Shown piece by piece: positions 52,610-61,477 of a stretch of 64,000 nt of DNA. The position numbers and the translations under genes are program-made. Origin of the DNA: Ilyomonas sp964249755 (lineage in GTDB: Bacteria; Bacteroidota; Bacteroidia; Chitinophagales; Chitinophagaceae). The notes beneath the pieces were generated by a model. The model worked only from the letters and a program-made list of their open reading frames with translations. It was not told the origin of the DNA and ran no database searches. The stretch is from NCBI GenBank assembly GCA_964249755.1, contig CAXUDB010000001.1, positions 1,736,001 to 1,800,000 of the forward strand, read 5' to 3'. The stretch's first letter is position 1; each line of letters starts with the position of its first letter.

Positions 52610-54106
52610 ATGAAGTGTATTGTTCTGTTTGGAGCAGGCAAATCATCCTCTGTACTCATTGACTATCTAACACTACTTTCTTCCGCGCAGCAATGGCAGG
52701 TTTTGGTGGCTGACAACAGCCTCGAAGCGGCAGCACAAAAAACGGGCGTTCATCCGCTGGTAAAGCCTGTGCAGGCAGACGTATATAATGCTGAACAGCG
52801 CGGAGCTCTGGTTCAGCAGGCAGATGTAATTATTTCTTTGCTGCCACCGGCGCTTCATATCCTCGTTGCCAAAGACTGCCTGCACTATAGCAAACATTTA
52901 TTGACGGCTTCTTATGTAGATGATGCCATCCGCGCGCTGGAAGGCGAGATTCAAAAGAAAGGCTTACTGTTTCTCTGCGAAATGGGGCTCGACCCCGGCA
53001 TTGACCACATGAGCGCCATGCAAATAATCCACAGCATACAAGCGGAAGGTGGCAAGATTACTTCCTTCAAATCGCATTGCGGAGGATTGGTAGCGCCCGA
53101 AAGCGACGATAATCCCTGGCACTACAAGATAAGCTGGAACCCGCGCAATGTAATAATGGCGGGCAAAGCAGGTGCGGTATATAAAGAGAACGGCAGAGAG
53201 ATAACCCGTCAATACGAAGAATTGTTTGCGCTTGGCAATGTGGTGCCTATCCCCGGGCTGGGAATGTATGCCTGGTATCCTAACCGCGACTCTTTAAGCT
53301 ATGCCAAACTCTATCATCTCGAAAACACACATACCTTTATTCGCACCACGCTGCGCCATCCCGATTTTATGATCGGGTGGAAAAATATGATTGACCTGAA
53401 GTTTACTGCCGAAGATATTTTTTACGATACAGAGGGTCTCACTATTGCACAGTTTTTTCATGAGCATTACCACCGCGTGAATTTTGAGCAATGGATGCAC
53501 GAATCGCTGGAAAAGGATGTTGCCTTTGCTAAAAAAGTAAAAGACCAGATTATTAAAATACAGGAAGAAGAACGGGAAGCAAAACTAAAAAACCGACCAT
53601 TAGAAACCGATTTCTTAATGGTAACAGGCGAGGGAAACCTGATAGATATAAACATCCATTCGGAGAAAGAAAAGATAGCACAACTGGCAGAGTTCCTGAG
53701 CCGCAAAGCCAGCCTTTCGCTGATGCAATTGTTCTACCTCGGACTGGAAGATGATTCGCTTATCAACAAGGGCAAATGTAGTGTGGCTGATGTGCTTCAG
53801 TTTATCTTAGAAAAAAAGCTGAAGTTGCTGCCTGCCGATAAAGACATGGTGGTGATGCTGCACGAAATCGAATTTATACAGGGAGATGAAGCCCGCAAAC
53901 AAAGCAGCTACTTGGTAGTAAAAGGAGATGACAACGTGCATACTGCCATGGCAAAAACCGTTGGCTTGCCCTTGGGCATTGCAGCCCGGCTTTTGCTGGA
54001 AGGAAAGCTTGCGGAAAGAGGTTTGCATATTCCTATCCTTCCATCGCTTTATGAACCGGTGCTGAAAGAACTGGAACAATATGGAATTGTGTTTCATGAA
54101 GGATAG
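52610..54106 (+). CDS. Saccharopine dehydrogenase-like oxidoreductase with an insertion
   Basis: A 498-residue protein with an N-terminal Rossmann start (MKCIVLFGAGKSSSVLIDYL), DVIISLLPPALHILVAKDC and CEMGLDPGIDHMSAMQII, typical of saccharopine dehydrogenase-family reductases with the domain II signature SHCGGLVAPESDDNPWHYKISWNP. Residues about 297-355 are a highly charged segment (EEEREAKLKNRPLETDF) that most relatives of about 440 residues lack as far as I recall. It may act on lysine catabolism or a related amino acid; this is inference. It begins 42 bp after the GYF_2 gene. Confidence 0.75.
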   Translation: MKCIVLFGAGKSSSVLIDYLTLLSSAQQWQVLVADNSLEAAAQKTGVHPLVKPVQADVYNAEQRGALVQQADVIISLLPPALHILVAKDCLHYSKHLLTASYVDDAIRALEGEIQKKGLLFLCEMGLDPGIDHMSAMQIIHSIQAEGGKITSFKSHCGGLVAPESDDNPWHYKISWNPRNVIMAGKAGAVYKENGREITRQYEELFALGNVVPIPGLGMYAWYPNRDSLSYAKLYHLENTHTFIRTTLRHPDFMIGWKNMIDLKFTAEDIFYDTEGLTIAQFFHEHYHRVNFEQWMHESLEKDVAFAKKVKDQIIKIQEEEREAKLKNRPLETDFLMVTGEGNLIDINIHSEKEKIAQLAEFLSRKASLSLMQLFYLGLEDDSLINKGKCSVADVLQFILEKKLKLLPADKDMVVMLHEIEFIQGDEARKQSSYLVVKGDDNVHTAMAKTVGLPLGIAARLLLEGKLAERGLHIPILPSLYEPVLKELEQYGIVFHEG

Positions 54107-54180
54107 GTGAATAATCAAATCTCTTGCATAAAATGCAACACCCTAATTATAACAACTTTTCACTCGCAGCTCATCATTTA

Positions 54181-54873
54181 CTATTCACCGCTCACCTTCA
54201 ACAATCTCTGCAACTCTTTCACTCCTTCTGTTGCAGGCTTTTCAATAATGGTTAAGTTAGGTATGTAGGAGACTTCAGGAATGTTTTTATCAATAATAAA
54301 TTTTGGTGCAAAGCGTGGTGCATAGTTTACCAAACCTGCTGCCGGGTACACGGCAAGCGATGTGCCGATAACCACGAAAATATCTGCTTCACTTGCTATC
54401 GCGGCAGCCTTTTCAATCATAGGTACCGGCTCTTCAAACCACACAATGTGCGGGCGCAGTTGCGCCTTATCTTCCGCTACATGACCGAGCTCAATATCCT
54501 GCCGGATATCATAAACAAAACGCTCGCTTTTCTCACTGCGCATTTTAAAAATCTCGCCGTGCAGATGCACCACGTTGGTGCTGCCGCCACGCTCGTGCAG
54601 GTCATCAATATTCTGGGTGATGATAGTAACGTTGTAATCTTTCTCTAATTCTGCCAAACCTGTATGAGCTGCATTGGGCTTGGCTTTCGCTACATCGGCG
54701 CGGCGCTGATTATAGAAGTCGAGAACCAATTGCGGGTCTTTCTTCCACGCGCGCGGCGTGGCTACATCTTCAACATTAAAGCCTTCCCAAAGCCCATCCG
54801 TATCTCTGAAAGTCCGCAACCCGCTTTCAGCGCTGATGCCCGCGCCGGTAAGAACGACAATATGTTTTTTCAT
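54181..54873 (-). CDS. cobB: Sir2-family NAD-dependent protein deacylase, cysteine-free
   Basis: A 230-residue sirtuin with GAGISAESGLRTFRD (about 10-24), TQNIDDLHERGG (about 86-97) and catalytic His H105 (VVHLHGEIF). The zinc module between H105 and LRPHIVWFEE has no Cys, and the whole protein contains none, so it must fold without the structural zinc. Y54 and R57 in DFYNQRR match the YxxR pattern that selects succinyl/malonyl-lysine in SIRT5-like enzymes. It should remove acyl groups from lysines using NAD. It stands next to a YcxB-like gene on the same strand (12-bp gap). Confidence 0.85.
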   Translation of the reverse strand: MKKHIVVLTGAGISAESGLRTFRDTDGLWEGFNVEDVATPRAWKKDPQLVLDFYNQRRADVAKAKPNAAHTGLAELEKDYNVTIITQNIDDLHERGGSTNVVHLHGEIFKMRSEKSERFVYDIRQDIELGHVAEDKAQLRPHIVWFEEPVPMIEKAAAIASEADIFVVIGTSLAVYPAAGLVNYAPRFAPKFIIDKNIPEVSYIPNLTIIEKPATEGVKELQRLLKVSGE

Positions 54874-54885
54874 AGATTAATATTG

Positions 54886-55386
54886 CTATTTCGGTAAATA
54901 AACAAGATTATTCTTTACACCATGGCTATCCAGGATCTCTTTCAGCTCAGCCACTTGCCCGCCCCACAAATCTTTAGTTGAGATGGGCAGGGCACGCTGT
55001 TTATCCTGCCAGATAAGAATCCAGTTTTTGGTTTGCGATACTTTATAAATCCCGCTCCACTCATATGTTACTGAATAGGTTTCTCCTTTTACAATCAGCT
55101 CATTTTTATCCATAGAGTAAATCACTGTTTCCTGCAACTGCTTGATGTTTTTATAAGCTTTCTTGGCAGAGAAAAGAATAGATAACGGCAACGCCGTAAG
55201 CATTGCCAGCGGAACCAATATAGACAAAGGATTGGCGTTTTGCGGCGCTGCTATAAACCCTGATACGGCGATGCATAAGAACACAAAGGCAATGATAGCA
55301 ATGCTTCGCGTTGCCGGTTTGCTATACATCATCAGCAGGCTAACCTGTATAAATTCTTTCTCTGATAGTTGCGATTTGACAGTCAT
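54886..55386 (-). CDS. YcxB-like membrane protein
   Basis: A 166-residue protein: two transmembrane helices at about 28-48 and 54-74, then a beta-rich cytoplasmic part, TVIYSMDKNELIVKGETYSVTYEWSGIYKVSQTKNWILIW, that matches the YcxB-like family's PH-like domain. The role is unknown. It is upstream of the sirtuin gene on the same strand and may share its transcript. Confidence 0.7.
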   Translation of the reverse strand: MTVKSQLSEKEFIQVSLLMMYSKPATRSIAIIAFVFLCIAVSGFIAAPQNANPLSILVPLAMLTALPLSILFSAKKAYKNIKQLQETVIYSMDKNELIVKGETYSVTYEWSGIYKVSQTKNWILIWQDKQRALPISTKDLWGGQVAELKEILDSHGVKNNLVYLPK

Positions 55387-55530
55387 TCTTCTTTTATAAA
55401 TCCGGGTGCAATATCGTTAATCTGTATGCATATTTTTTTAAACAGAAAGAGCAGAAAAGAACAATACTTTATTATGAATCGCATTGTCTGTTTTGTGAGC
55501 AAAGATTTGCACCGGTGAGCTGGAAAGTAA

Positions 55531-55570
55531 AAAGCAGGTATTTATTCTGAAAAATAAATACCTGCTTTTG
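55531..55570. terminator. Terminator after the T9SS beta-propeller gene
   Basis: The arms at 55531-55547 and 55554-55570 form a perfect 17-bp stem (AAAAGCAGGTATTTATT and its complement). On the minus strand the stem ends in TTTT. The remaining 55387-55613 contains no gene. Confidence 0.8.
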
Positions 55571-55613
55571 TATGATTTATCTCTGCGTAAACCAGAGTAT
55601 AAAACAATAATAC

Positions 55614-57548
55614 TTATTGTTTCACCACCCGAATAGTTTGTACATTATTATCCTGCACAATTCTTACAAGATACATTCCTCTGCCCAAGCCGGCGGCAGG
55701 AACATCAATAGTGTTTGTACCCACTGTTACGCTGCCGCTTTGCGTGATGACGGTTTTGCCTGTCATATCAGTCACCTGCAGCATCATTTTGCCGGCTGTT
55801 GTGCTTTGCAAAAGGAGATGAATGATATTCCCAACCGGGTTTGGATAGATAGCTGCACTACCATTACCGGAACGTACCACCTTTACAATGGATGAATACG
55901 TGGCATGACCATCTTTATCTGTCTGCTTCAGGCGGTAATAAGAAGTGCCGGGCAATGGGTTGGCATCGACGGTAGAGTACAAAAAAGTTCCGGTGCTGCT
56001 GCCTTTCGCAGATACCTTCTGTACATAGCTAAAAGCTCTTCCATCACTGCTCCGCTCTACGGTATAAGAATCTGCATTTAATTCGTTGGCTGTGCTCCAG
56101 TTTACATTCACCAGGCTGCCGGAAAGATTCGCCGTAAACGAAAGCAATGTTACCGGTAAAAGACTGCTGCAAGGATATAAGAACGTGCCGAAATCGGCTT
56201 CGGTATGCGAGAAAACAGTTGACGTGAAAGACGCCGTGTCACTGTTGGTTTGAATAGACGCCGAAGTGCCAATGTCTATTGCCGAACCAACACTATCAAG
56301 CTTTTCGCCGGTGCAGCTTTGAAGGCGACCATCATATTTATAAAAAGCGGCTACCGATACAGGACTTTGCGGGTCGAGGAATTCGCCGCCGCCGACAATA
56401 TAACCACCATCTGTGGTAGGAGTAAGTTGTTGAGCGTAGAAAGAAAAAACATTAAAATTAGAAAGTGAAAACGGTGTAATATTGGTTTTTCGGGTCCAAT
56501 TCAAACTGCCGTCAGCCTTCAGGCTGACGAAGTAATTATAAGCTGCCGGCGAAAGGGTAGTCAATCCGTTATCGTAGCTGGGGCCGCCAAACATATAATT
56601 GCCTTTTGTATCAATGGTTACAAAAGAAGCATTGCTGCTATTGATGGTAGAATCGCTCATCGTCTTCAGCCATTGTTGCGTTCCATCCTCGCTAAATTTT
56701 GCCATTATCATTTGTGTAAGATTTATGCCCGATAACGATGGTATTTGCGCACTGCCTCCTATTACCAATCCTTTATCAGGTGTGCTCATCATACAAGTGC
56801 CTGAAGTTCCAAATGCAGAGGCAAGAATATTTTTAGTCCAAAGTAGTTTGCCATCGGTTTGCACTTTACAAAGCAAAGTAGAATCGGGCATCCCCGAAAA
56901 ATAATTGGTTCTCCTCATTAGCATGGCGTAGTTACCCTCGCTCGTTTGCGTTACCGCAATGCCGTTATAACCTTGGAGGGGATCAAAATTTTCAGAGTAG
57001 AGGTCGCGGGTGGCGAATGTTTTTGTTAGTGTGATGTCTCCCCCGGCATTTAATTTTATCAGTAAGGCTGAATTGGTGGAAGTTGAGAAGATTGATGAAT
57101 AACCAGAAAGCACGTAGCCGCCATCAGCAGTTGGGCAGATACTGGATACCGTAAGGTTGTCGTTCGCCTGGTTGGCCAATATTTGTTTTTCCCAGGCAAT
57201 GCTAAGGTCGGCATTGTACTTTATAACAAATGAATGGTTGTAAACATAACCGGTAAGAACAAAACCATTGTCGGCAGTGTTTTTCATATCTGTCACGCTA
57301 AAGTTAGCAAGAGAAACGGAAAGCGATTTCGAAGCCACCACCCGGCCTACGCTATCCATTTTTACCAGCAGAATTCCTGCGCCAAAAACGGAAGAGGGGC
57401 CGGTGCCAACGAAACTGCCATCGGCGAGCTGTAAACACCTGGTAAAATAAATTGAGCCTGTAGCTGATTGAACTTGTGTAACAAAGGTAGATTGTGCGGT
57501 TGCCGACAAGGCTAAGGCGGCAACAAGGCATGTAAAAATAAATTTCAT
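55614..57548 (-). CDS. Secreted beta-propeller protein with T9SS type A sorting domain
   Basis: A 644-residue protein with a signal peptide (1-18). Residues about 20-410 consist of repeated blades of the type TADGGYVLSGYS / TPDKGLVIGGSA / TTDGGYIVGGGE, each followed by a K-A-D-G-S-like turn, as in delta-60-repeat or Kelch-like propellers. An FN3-like domain (about 470-555, LPVTLLSFTANLSGSLVNVNW) and a C-terminal sorting domain (about 565-644, IYPNPVGNIIHL ... GMYLVRI) follow. It should be exported via T9SS; a ligand is unknown. No enzyme motif was noted. Confidence 0.82.
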   Translation of the reverse strand: MKFIFTCLVAALALSATAQSTFVTQVQSATGSIYFTRCLQLADGSFVGTGPSSVFGAGILLVKMDSVGRVVASKSLSVSLANFSVTDMKNTADNGFVLTGYVYNHSFVIKYNADLSIAWEKQILANQANDNLTVSSICPTADGGYVLSGYSSIFSTSTNSALLIKLNAGGDITLTKTFATRDLYSENFDPLQGYNGIAVTQTSEGNYAMLMRRTNYFSGMPDSTLLCKVQTDGKLLWTKNILASAFGTSGTCMMSTPDKGLVIGGSAQIPSLSGINLTQMIMAKFSEDGTQQWLKTMSDSTINSSNASFVTIDTKGNYMFGGPSYDNGLTTLSPAAYNYFVSLKADGSLNWTRKTNITPFSLSNFNVFSFYAQQLTPTTDGGYIVGGGEFLDPQSPVSVAAFYKYDGRLQSCTGEKLDSVGSAIDIGTSASIQTNSDTASFTSTVFSHTEADFGTFLYPCSSLLPVTLLSFTANLSGSLVNVNWSTANELNADSYTVERSSDGRAFSYVQKVSAKGSSTGTFLYSTVDANPLPGTSYYRLKQTDKDGHATYSSIVKVVRSGNGSAAIYPNPVGNIIHLLLQSTTAGKMMLQVTDMTGKTVITQSGSVTVGTNTIDVPAAGLGRGMYLVRIVQDNNVQTIRVVKQ

Positions 57549-57754
57549 AAGTGATTCTTTGTTTATAATGCAAAGAAATGATGGAAGGCAAAGAAGGCGC
57601 AGAAGAAGCGATTAAAAGAAGATGAAAATAAAACCCTCTGGATTAAAAGATTTTAATGAGAAGAAGTTGAGAAATTAGTGTATCGAACACTTTTTTGATA
57701 AGCTCAGGTTTCCTTTTTTCTTCTGAAAATTACCCTCACACATTTTTCTTTGGC

Positions 57755-57962
57755 AACTGACTACCGGCGAACCGGCGGAGCCCACTTTGCCATGTAAAAT
57801 GCCTTCCGGCGAATCGCCGGAGCACACTTGTTCACGCAAAATACCCTCCGGCGGTTCCATTCTGCTCACTTTTCCAATACAAATGCCCTCCGGCGGTTCC
57901 ATTTTGCACAGTTTTCCGGTATAAATGCTTTCCGGCGATTTTAAGCAGCTTTTAATTTGAAA
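57755..57962. repeat. Tandem array D: five units of exactly 42 bp
   Basis: The anchor TCCGGCG (ACCGGCG in the first) occurs at 57763, 57805, 57847, 57889 and 57931, exactly 42 bp apart. Each unit has a GC-rich core TCCGGCGGTTCCATT and an AT-rich part (e.g. CCAATACAAATGCC). The arrangement is unrelated in sequence to arrays A-C. It fills most of the 449-bp divergent gap between the propeller gene and the next plus-strand gene; a repetitive minus-strand ORF here is spurious. Confidence 0.88.
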
Positions 57963-57997
57963 AAAAGCTGGAATTGTTTTTTTTCGTCATTCAATTA

Positions 57998-58726
57998 ATG
58001 CATATGAAAACCTTTCTCTCACCCGATGCCGCTACTTCCCCGGGCGGTACAGCTACCATTGTTACCGACACCCACATTCGTCACCAGCCCAATGTGCCTA
58101 ACAAGTCGGTAGATTTACTAAACGTCAGCCAGCACGTATCTGCCAAATGGAAAGACAGTCCGTTTATAATGCTGGTTTGGAAAACAGCAGCCGATTTCGA
58201 TAAAGACGTTTTGCGTTTTGCTTCTGTTTTAAACGACCGGACGCAAAGCGGCGGCAACCGGCAGTATATGACCCACGATCTGGAAAATCTGGATCATAAA
58301 ATTGATGATGCAATGCCATTTATGAAAAGCAAAATCAATTTCAAATTTGGTCCGCACGATGCCAAATCACGTTATGCTTCCTTCGGAATGATTCACAGAT
58401 CTAACGGCGGGTATGAGTTTCCTACCGACCGCCAGGGCCGCAAATCATCGCTGCAACTGATGGTTGCCGCCTGCACCACCAACGGCTTTACTGAAGAGCC
58501 GTATGGCGTAGATTTTTGGAAACAGTTGCAGAGTGATTATGACAAAGCGATAGCCGAAGCGGCTACAACGAGCGGCGATGTATCGGGCTATGTGGGTGAT
58601 TTAAATACACTACGCACCTCGCTTCGCCGTGTGCTGCACAGTATTTTATTATTGCTGGAAGCCAATTATCCCGATACGTTTGACCAGGTGAGGCGGGAGT
58701 GGGGCTTTCAAAAAGAAAATTATTAA
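57998..58726 (+). CDS. Uncharacterised helical protein (unknown family)
   Basis: From ATG 57998 (MHMKTFLSPDAATSP) there are 242 residues; a second ATG is at 58004, and a TTG further upstream is unlikely. It is predicted mostly helical with no signal or membrane segment. Conserved-looking blocks are KWKDSPFIMLVWKTAADFDKDV, FGPHDAKSRYASFGM and the ending YPDTFDQVRREWGFQKENY. I have the impression that similar proteins with the end motif WGFQKE-Y occur in other Bacteroidota, but no function is known. It lies directly downstream of array D. Confidence 0.65.
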   Translation: MHMKTFLSPDAATSPGGTATIVTDTHIRHQPNVPNKSVDLLNVSQHVSAKWKDSPFIMLVWKTAADFDKDVLRFASVLNDRTQSGGNRQYMTHDLENLDHKIDDAMPFMKSKINFKFGPHDAKSRYASFGMIHRSNGGYEFPTDRQGRKSSLQLMVAACTTNGFTEEPYGVDFWKQLQSDYDKAIAEAATTSGDVSGYVGDLNTLRTSLRRVLHSILLLLEANYPDTFDQVRREWGFQKENY

Positions 58727-58745
58727 AAAGGAAGAGACGAAAAGA

Positions 58746-58780
58746 AAAGGCTGTCTTGCCCTGAAGACAGCCTTTTTTAT
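58746..58780 (+). terminator. Terminator after the uncharacterised gene
   Basis: AAAAGGCTGTCTT and AAGACAGCCTTTT (58747-58777) flank a short loop and are followed by a T run. Confidence 0.85.
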
Positions 58781-58842
58781 TTTATGGGGTGATGAGCCTC
58801 ATTCTTTATTTTGTACCTCTTTTCAAGTAAAAAATCATTGCC

Positions 58843-59292
58843 ATGAAATGCTTTTGCCTGCTGTTTTGTTTTGCCACTTTTGCCGCTACCACGCAAGCCC
58901 AAACAACAAACGATACCATCGCTATTAAACAACTGCTGGCCAAAGAAGCAGCCACCTGGCGCAGCGGCGATGTGCAGGCACATGCGGCGTGCTGGCACAT
59001 TCAGCCTTACAGCCAAACCCTGGTATCTACACCCGATGGAAAAGCGTTTTTGGTGCCGGCTTCGGCTATGGCAGACCCTGCAAAAAATGTGGGCGGCAAA
59101 GGCGGCTATGCAACCGCTTCTAATTTCAACTTTAGTATTCATGGCAACGATGCTTGGGTAAGCCATGATGAAATTTCAACCGCAGTAGACAGCACCAAAT
59201 CTTACTCGCACGAACTAAGAATACTGGAGAAAATAAACGGCGAGTGGAAGCTGGTGGCGCAATCTATTCATGTATATCAGCCATTGAGATAA
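58843..59292 (+). CDS. Secreted NTF2-like (DUF4440-type) protein
   Basis: A 149-residue protein with a signal peptide (1-19, TTQAQ). The cone-shaped fold is suggested by IAIKQLLAKEAATWRSGDVQAHAACW, SNFNFSIHGNDAWVSHDEI and HELRILEKINGEWKLVAQSIHVY. Such domains bind small ligands or act as isomerases; no function can be assigned. It is convergent with eutC, 17 bp away. Confidence 0.78.
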   Translation: MKCFCLLFCFATFAATTQAQTTNDTIAIKQLLAKEAATWRSGDVQAHAACWHIQPYSQTLVSTPDGKAFLVPASAMADPAKNVGGKGGYATASNFNFSIHGNDAWVSHDEISTAVDSTKSYSHELRILEKINGEWKLVAQSIHVYQPLR

Positions 59293-59309
59293 ATAAAAGA
59301 GGCTGCTGT

Positions 59310-60080
59310 TTATCCGGTACTTATCAAACCCTTACTTTCATTGTCTTTCAGCCCGATACCTGACAACTGCAACCGCATCGCTTCCCGTATCAGGTAAACG
59401 ATTTTATCAACTGCTTCTTCATACACCAATCCTTCGGGGCGAATGTTGGATACGCAGTTTCTGCGTTCGTCTGTCAAACCAATTTGCGGCGCATAGGTAA
59501 GGTAAGCGCTCATGCTGTCGGGCGAGCTTAAACCGGGTCGTTCGCCAATGAGAACAAGAGACAGATTCGCTTTTAGTAACGAGCCTATTTCATCGCTGAT
59601 GGCAACACGACCGCCTTCTACTAAACACACCGGCGCAATGCGAAAGTTGTGTTCATGCAACCTTGTTATTAGTAAGTCCATCACGGGTATGGCATGGCGG
59701 TTAATGGCTTCCGCCGATAAGCCATCGGCGAGGCTGATGCAAACATCACATTGTTCATTTGCCAAAAGAGATAATTGCTTTGCAGAAGCTTCATTTAACC
59801 GTCTGCCCCAATCGGGACGTTGCAGATAAACCTGCCGGTCTGTTGCTTTGCTTTGCAAGAGCACAAACGGCACTTGCAGCCGGTTCAATCCATTTAGCAG
59901 AGCTTCTTTATCCAACAACGAAAACACGGCATCCCTTGCATGTGCATGCGCCATTTTGAAGCGGAGCAGTTCCTGCGTAGGGAGAGATACCCCGGTTCTG
60001 CCTAAGGCAATGCGTGCATTCGTATAGTGCTGTAAAGAAAACCAGTTGTTCTTTATAACGATGTTCTTATCCTCATCCAT
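59310..60080 (-). CDS. eutC: Ethanolamine ammonia-lyase small subunit
   Basis: A 256-residue EutC starting at ATG 60078-60080 (MDEDKNIVIKNNWFSLQHYTNARIALGRTGVSLPT); the frame stays open upstream inside eutB but that is not the start. Other family segments: RFKMAHAHARDAVFSLLD, PDWGRRLNEAS, LIGERPGLSSPDSMSAYLTYAP and CVSNIRPEGL. With EutB it splits ethanolamine into acetaldehyde and ammonia using adenosylcobalamin, which sits between the subunits. It begins 7 bp after eutB. Confidence 0.93.
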   Translation of the reverse strand: MDEDKNIVIKNNWFSLQHYTNARIALGRTGVSLPTQELLRFKMAHAHARDAVFSLLDKEALLNGLNRLQVPFVLLQSKATDRQVYLQRPDWGRRLNEASAKQLSLLANEQCDVCISLADGLSAEAINRHAIPVMDLLITRLHEHNFRIAPVCLVEGGRVAISDEIGSLLKANLSLVLIGERPGLSSPDSMSAYLTYAPQIGLTDERRNCVSNIRPEGLVYEEAVDKIVYLIREAMRLQLSGIGLKDNESKGLISTG

Positions 60081-60087
60081 AACAAGG

Positions 60088-61467
60088 CTATTGAATAAAG
60101 TTTTGGACCAAAGCCTGGTGCAGCGAATGAGGCTGAAGAAAAGCGCCCTTTTCATCTACAATACCTCTCTGCATCAGCCAGTCCTCAAACTCCGGCGCAG
60201 GCTTCAAACCCAGCGCCCGCCTCACATACAGTGCATCGTGAAAAGAAGAAGATTGATAGTTCAGCATAATGTCATCAGCCCCCGGCACACCCATGATGAA
60301 GTTGCAGCCTGCCGCACCAAGAAGAAGCAACAAGTTGTCCATATCATCCCCATCCGCTTCGGCATGATTGGTATAGCAAACATCGGCGCCCATGGGCAAG
60401 CCCAGCATCTTTCCGCAGAAATGATCTTCCAGTGCCGCACGAATAATTTGCTTGCCATCATACAAGTATTCAGGACCAATAAAACCCACCACCGAATTTA
60501 CGAGATGGGGTTGGAAATGTCTTGCCACGGCATACGCTCTGGCTTCGCAGGTTTGCTGGTCAACACCTTCATTTGCGTTAGCAGATAAGGACGAGCCTTG
60601 TCCTGTTTCAAAATACATTATATTGTTGCCAATAGTGCTACGTTGCAGTGCCAGTGTGGCTTCGCGGGCTTCTTTCAACAGGGATAAAGAGATGCCAAAG
60701 CTTTGATTTGTTTTCTCTGTGCCGCCGATAGATTGAAATACAAGGTCAACCGGCGCACCTTGCTCTATTAACTGAAGCGTAGTGGTAATATGGCACAACA
60801 CGCAGGACTGTGTAGGTATAGAAAAGCGATGGATCACTTCATCCAGCATCTGCAATAGTGTGTTCACATGAGACGGGTTGTCCGTCGCCGGGTTTATGCC
60901 AATAACAGCATCGCCGCTGCCATAGAGCAAACCGTCTATGAGCGATGCCGCAATGCCTTTCGGGTCGTCTGTCGGGTGGTTGGGTTGCAGACGGGTGGAG
61001 AACCTGCCACGCACGCCAATGGTGTTCCTGAACTTGGTGACGACTTCGCATTTTTTCGCCGCCAGAATTAAATCCTGGTTGCGCATAATCTTGCTGACGG
61101 CGGCTATCATTTCCGGCGTGAAGGCATACTGCAATGGTTGTAATGTTCTGTTATCAACGGCATCGCTTAGGAGCCAGTCTCTTAAATCGCCAACGGTGAA
61201 GGAAGCAATGGTTTGAAAGGCAGTTCTATCATGTGTGTCTATAATGAGCCTTGTTATCTCATCGCTTTCATAAGGAATGATGGCTTCGTTTATAAATGTT
61301 GTTAGCGGTACATCAGCAAGGCAAAGTTGTGCAGCGATTCTTTCTTCATAACTATTGGCGCACACGCCTGCCAACGCATCGCCGCTGCGGTAGGGCGTGG
61401 CTTTTGCAAGCAACGTTTTTAAGTCGTAGAAAAGATAAGTATGATGTCGTACCGTGTGTTTGTACAT
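60088..61467 (-). CDS. eutB: Ethanolamine ammonia-lyase large subunit
   Basis: A 459-residue EutB, the barrel that holds the radical chemistry. Segments include LAKATPYRSGDALAGVCANSYEERIAAQ near the start, GRFSTRLQPNHPTDDPKGIAAS, GLLYGSGDAVIGINPATD, YFETGQGSSLSANANEGVDQQT and MGVPGADDIMLNYQSSSFHD. It starts at ATG 61465-61467. The eutB-eutC-eat set forms a minimal ethanolamine pathway; no microcompartment shell, eutA reactivase or aldehyde dehydrogenase gene lies in the window. Confidence 0.95.
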   Translation of the reverse strand: MYKHTVRHHTYLFYDLKTLLAKATPYRSGDALAGVCANSYEERIAAQLCLADVPLTTFINEAIIPYESDEITRLIIDTHDRTAFQTIASFTVGDLRDWLLSDAVDNRTLQPLQYAFTPEMIAAVSKIMRNQDLILAAKKCEVVTKFRNTIGVRGRFSTRLQPNHPTDDPKGIAASLIDGLLYGSGDAVIGINPATDNPSHVNTLLQMLDEVIHRFSIPTQSCVLCHITTTLQLIEQGAPVDLVFQSIGGTEKTNQSFGISLSLLKEAREATLALQRSTIGNNIMYFETGQGSSLSANANEGVDQQTCEARAYAVARHFQPHLVNSVVGFIGPEYLYDGKQIIRAALEDHFCGKMLGLPMGADVCYTNHAEADGDDMDNLLLLLGAAGCNFIMGVPGADDIMLNYQSSSFHDALYVRRALGLKPAPEFEDWLMQRGIVDEKGAFLQPHSLHQALVQNFIQ

Positions 61468-61477
61468 AGTGTGAATG

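Noticed and set aside
57675..57902. Minus-strand ORF of 75 codons with repeated PPEGI words
   Set aside because: It is a reading of array D; no start signal and no family, and the repeat period explains the open frame.
9199..57962. Arrays A-D as CRISPR arrays
   Set aside because: Units are contiguous with no unique spacers, repeats are degenerate, and no cas genes are present.
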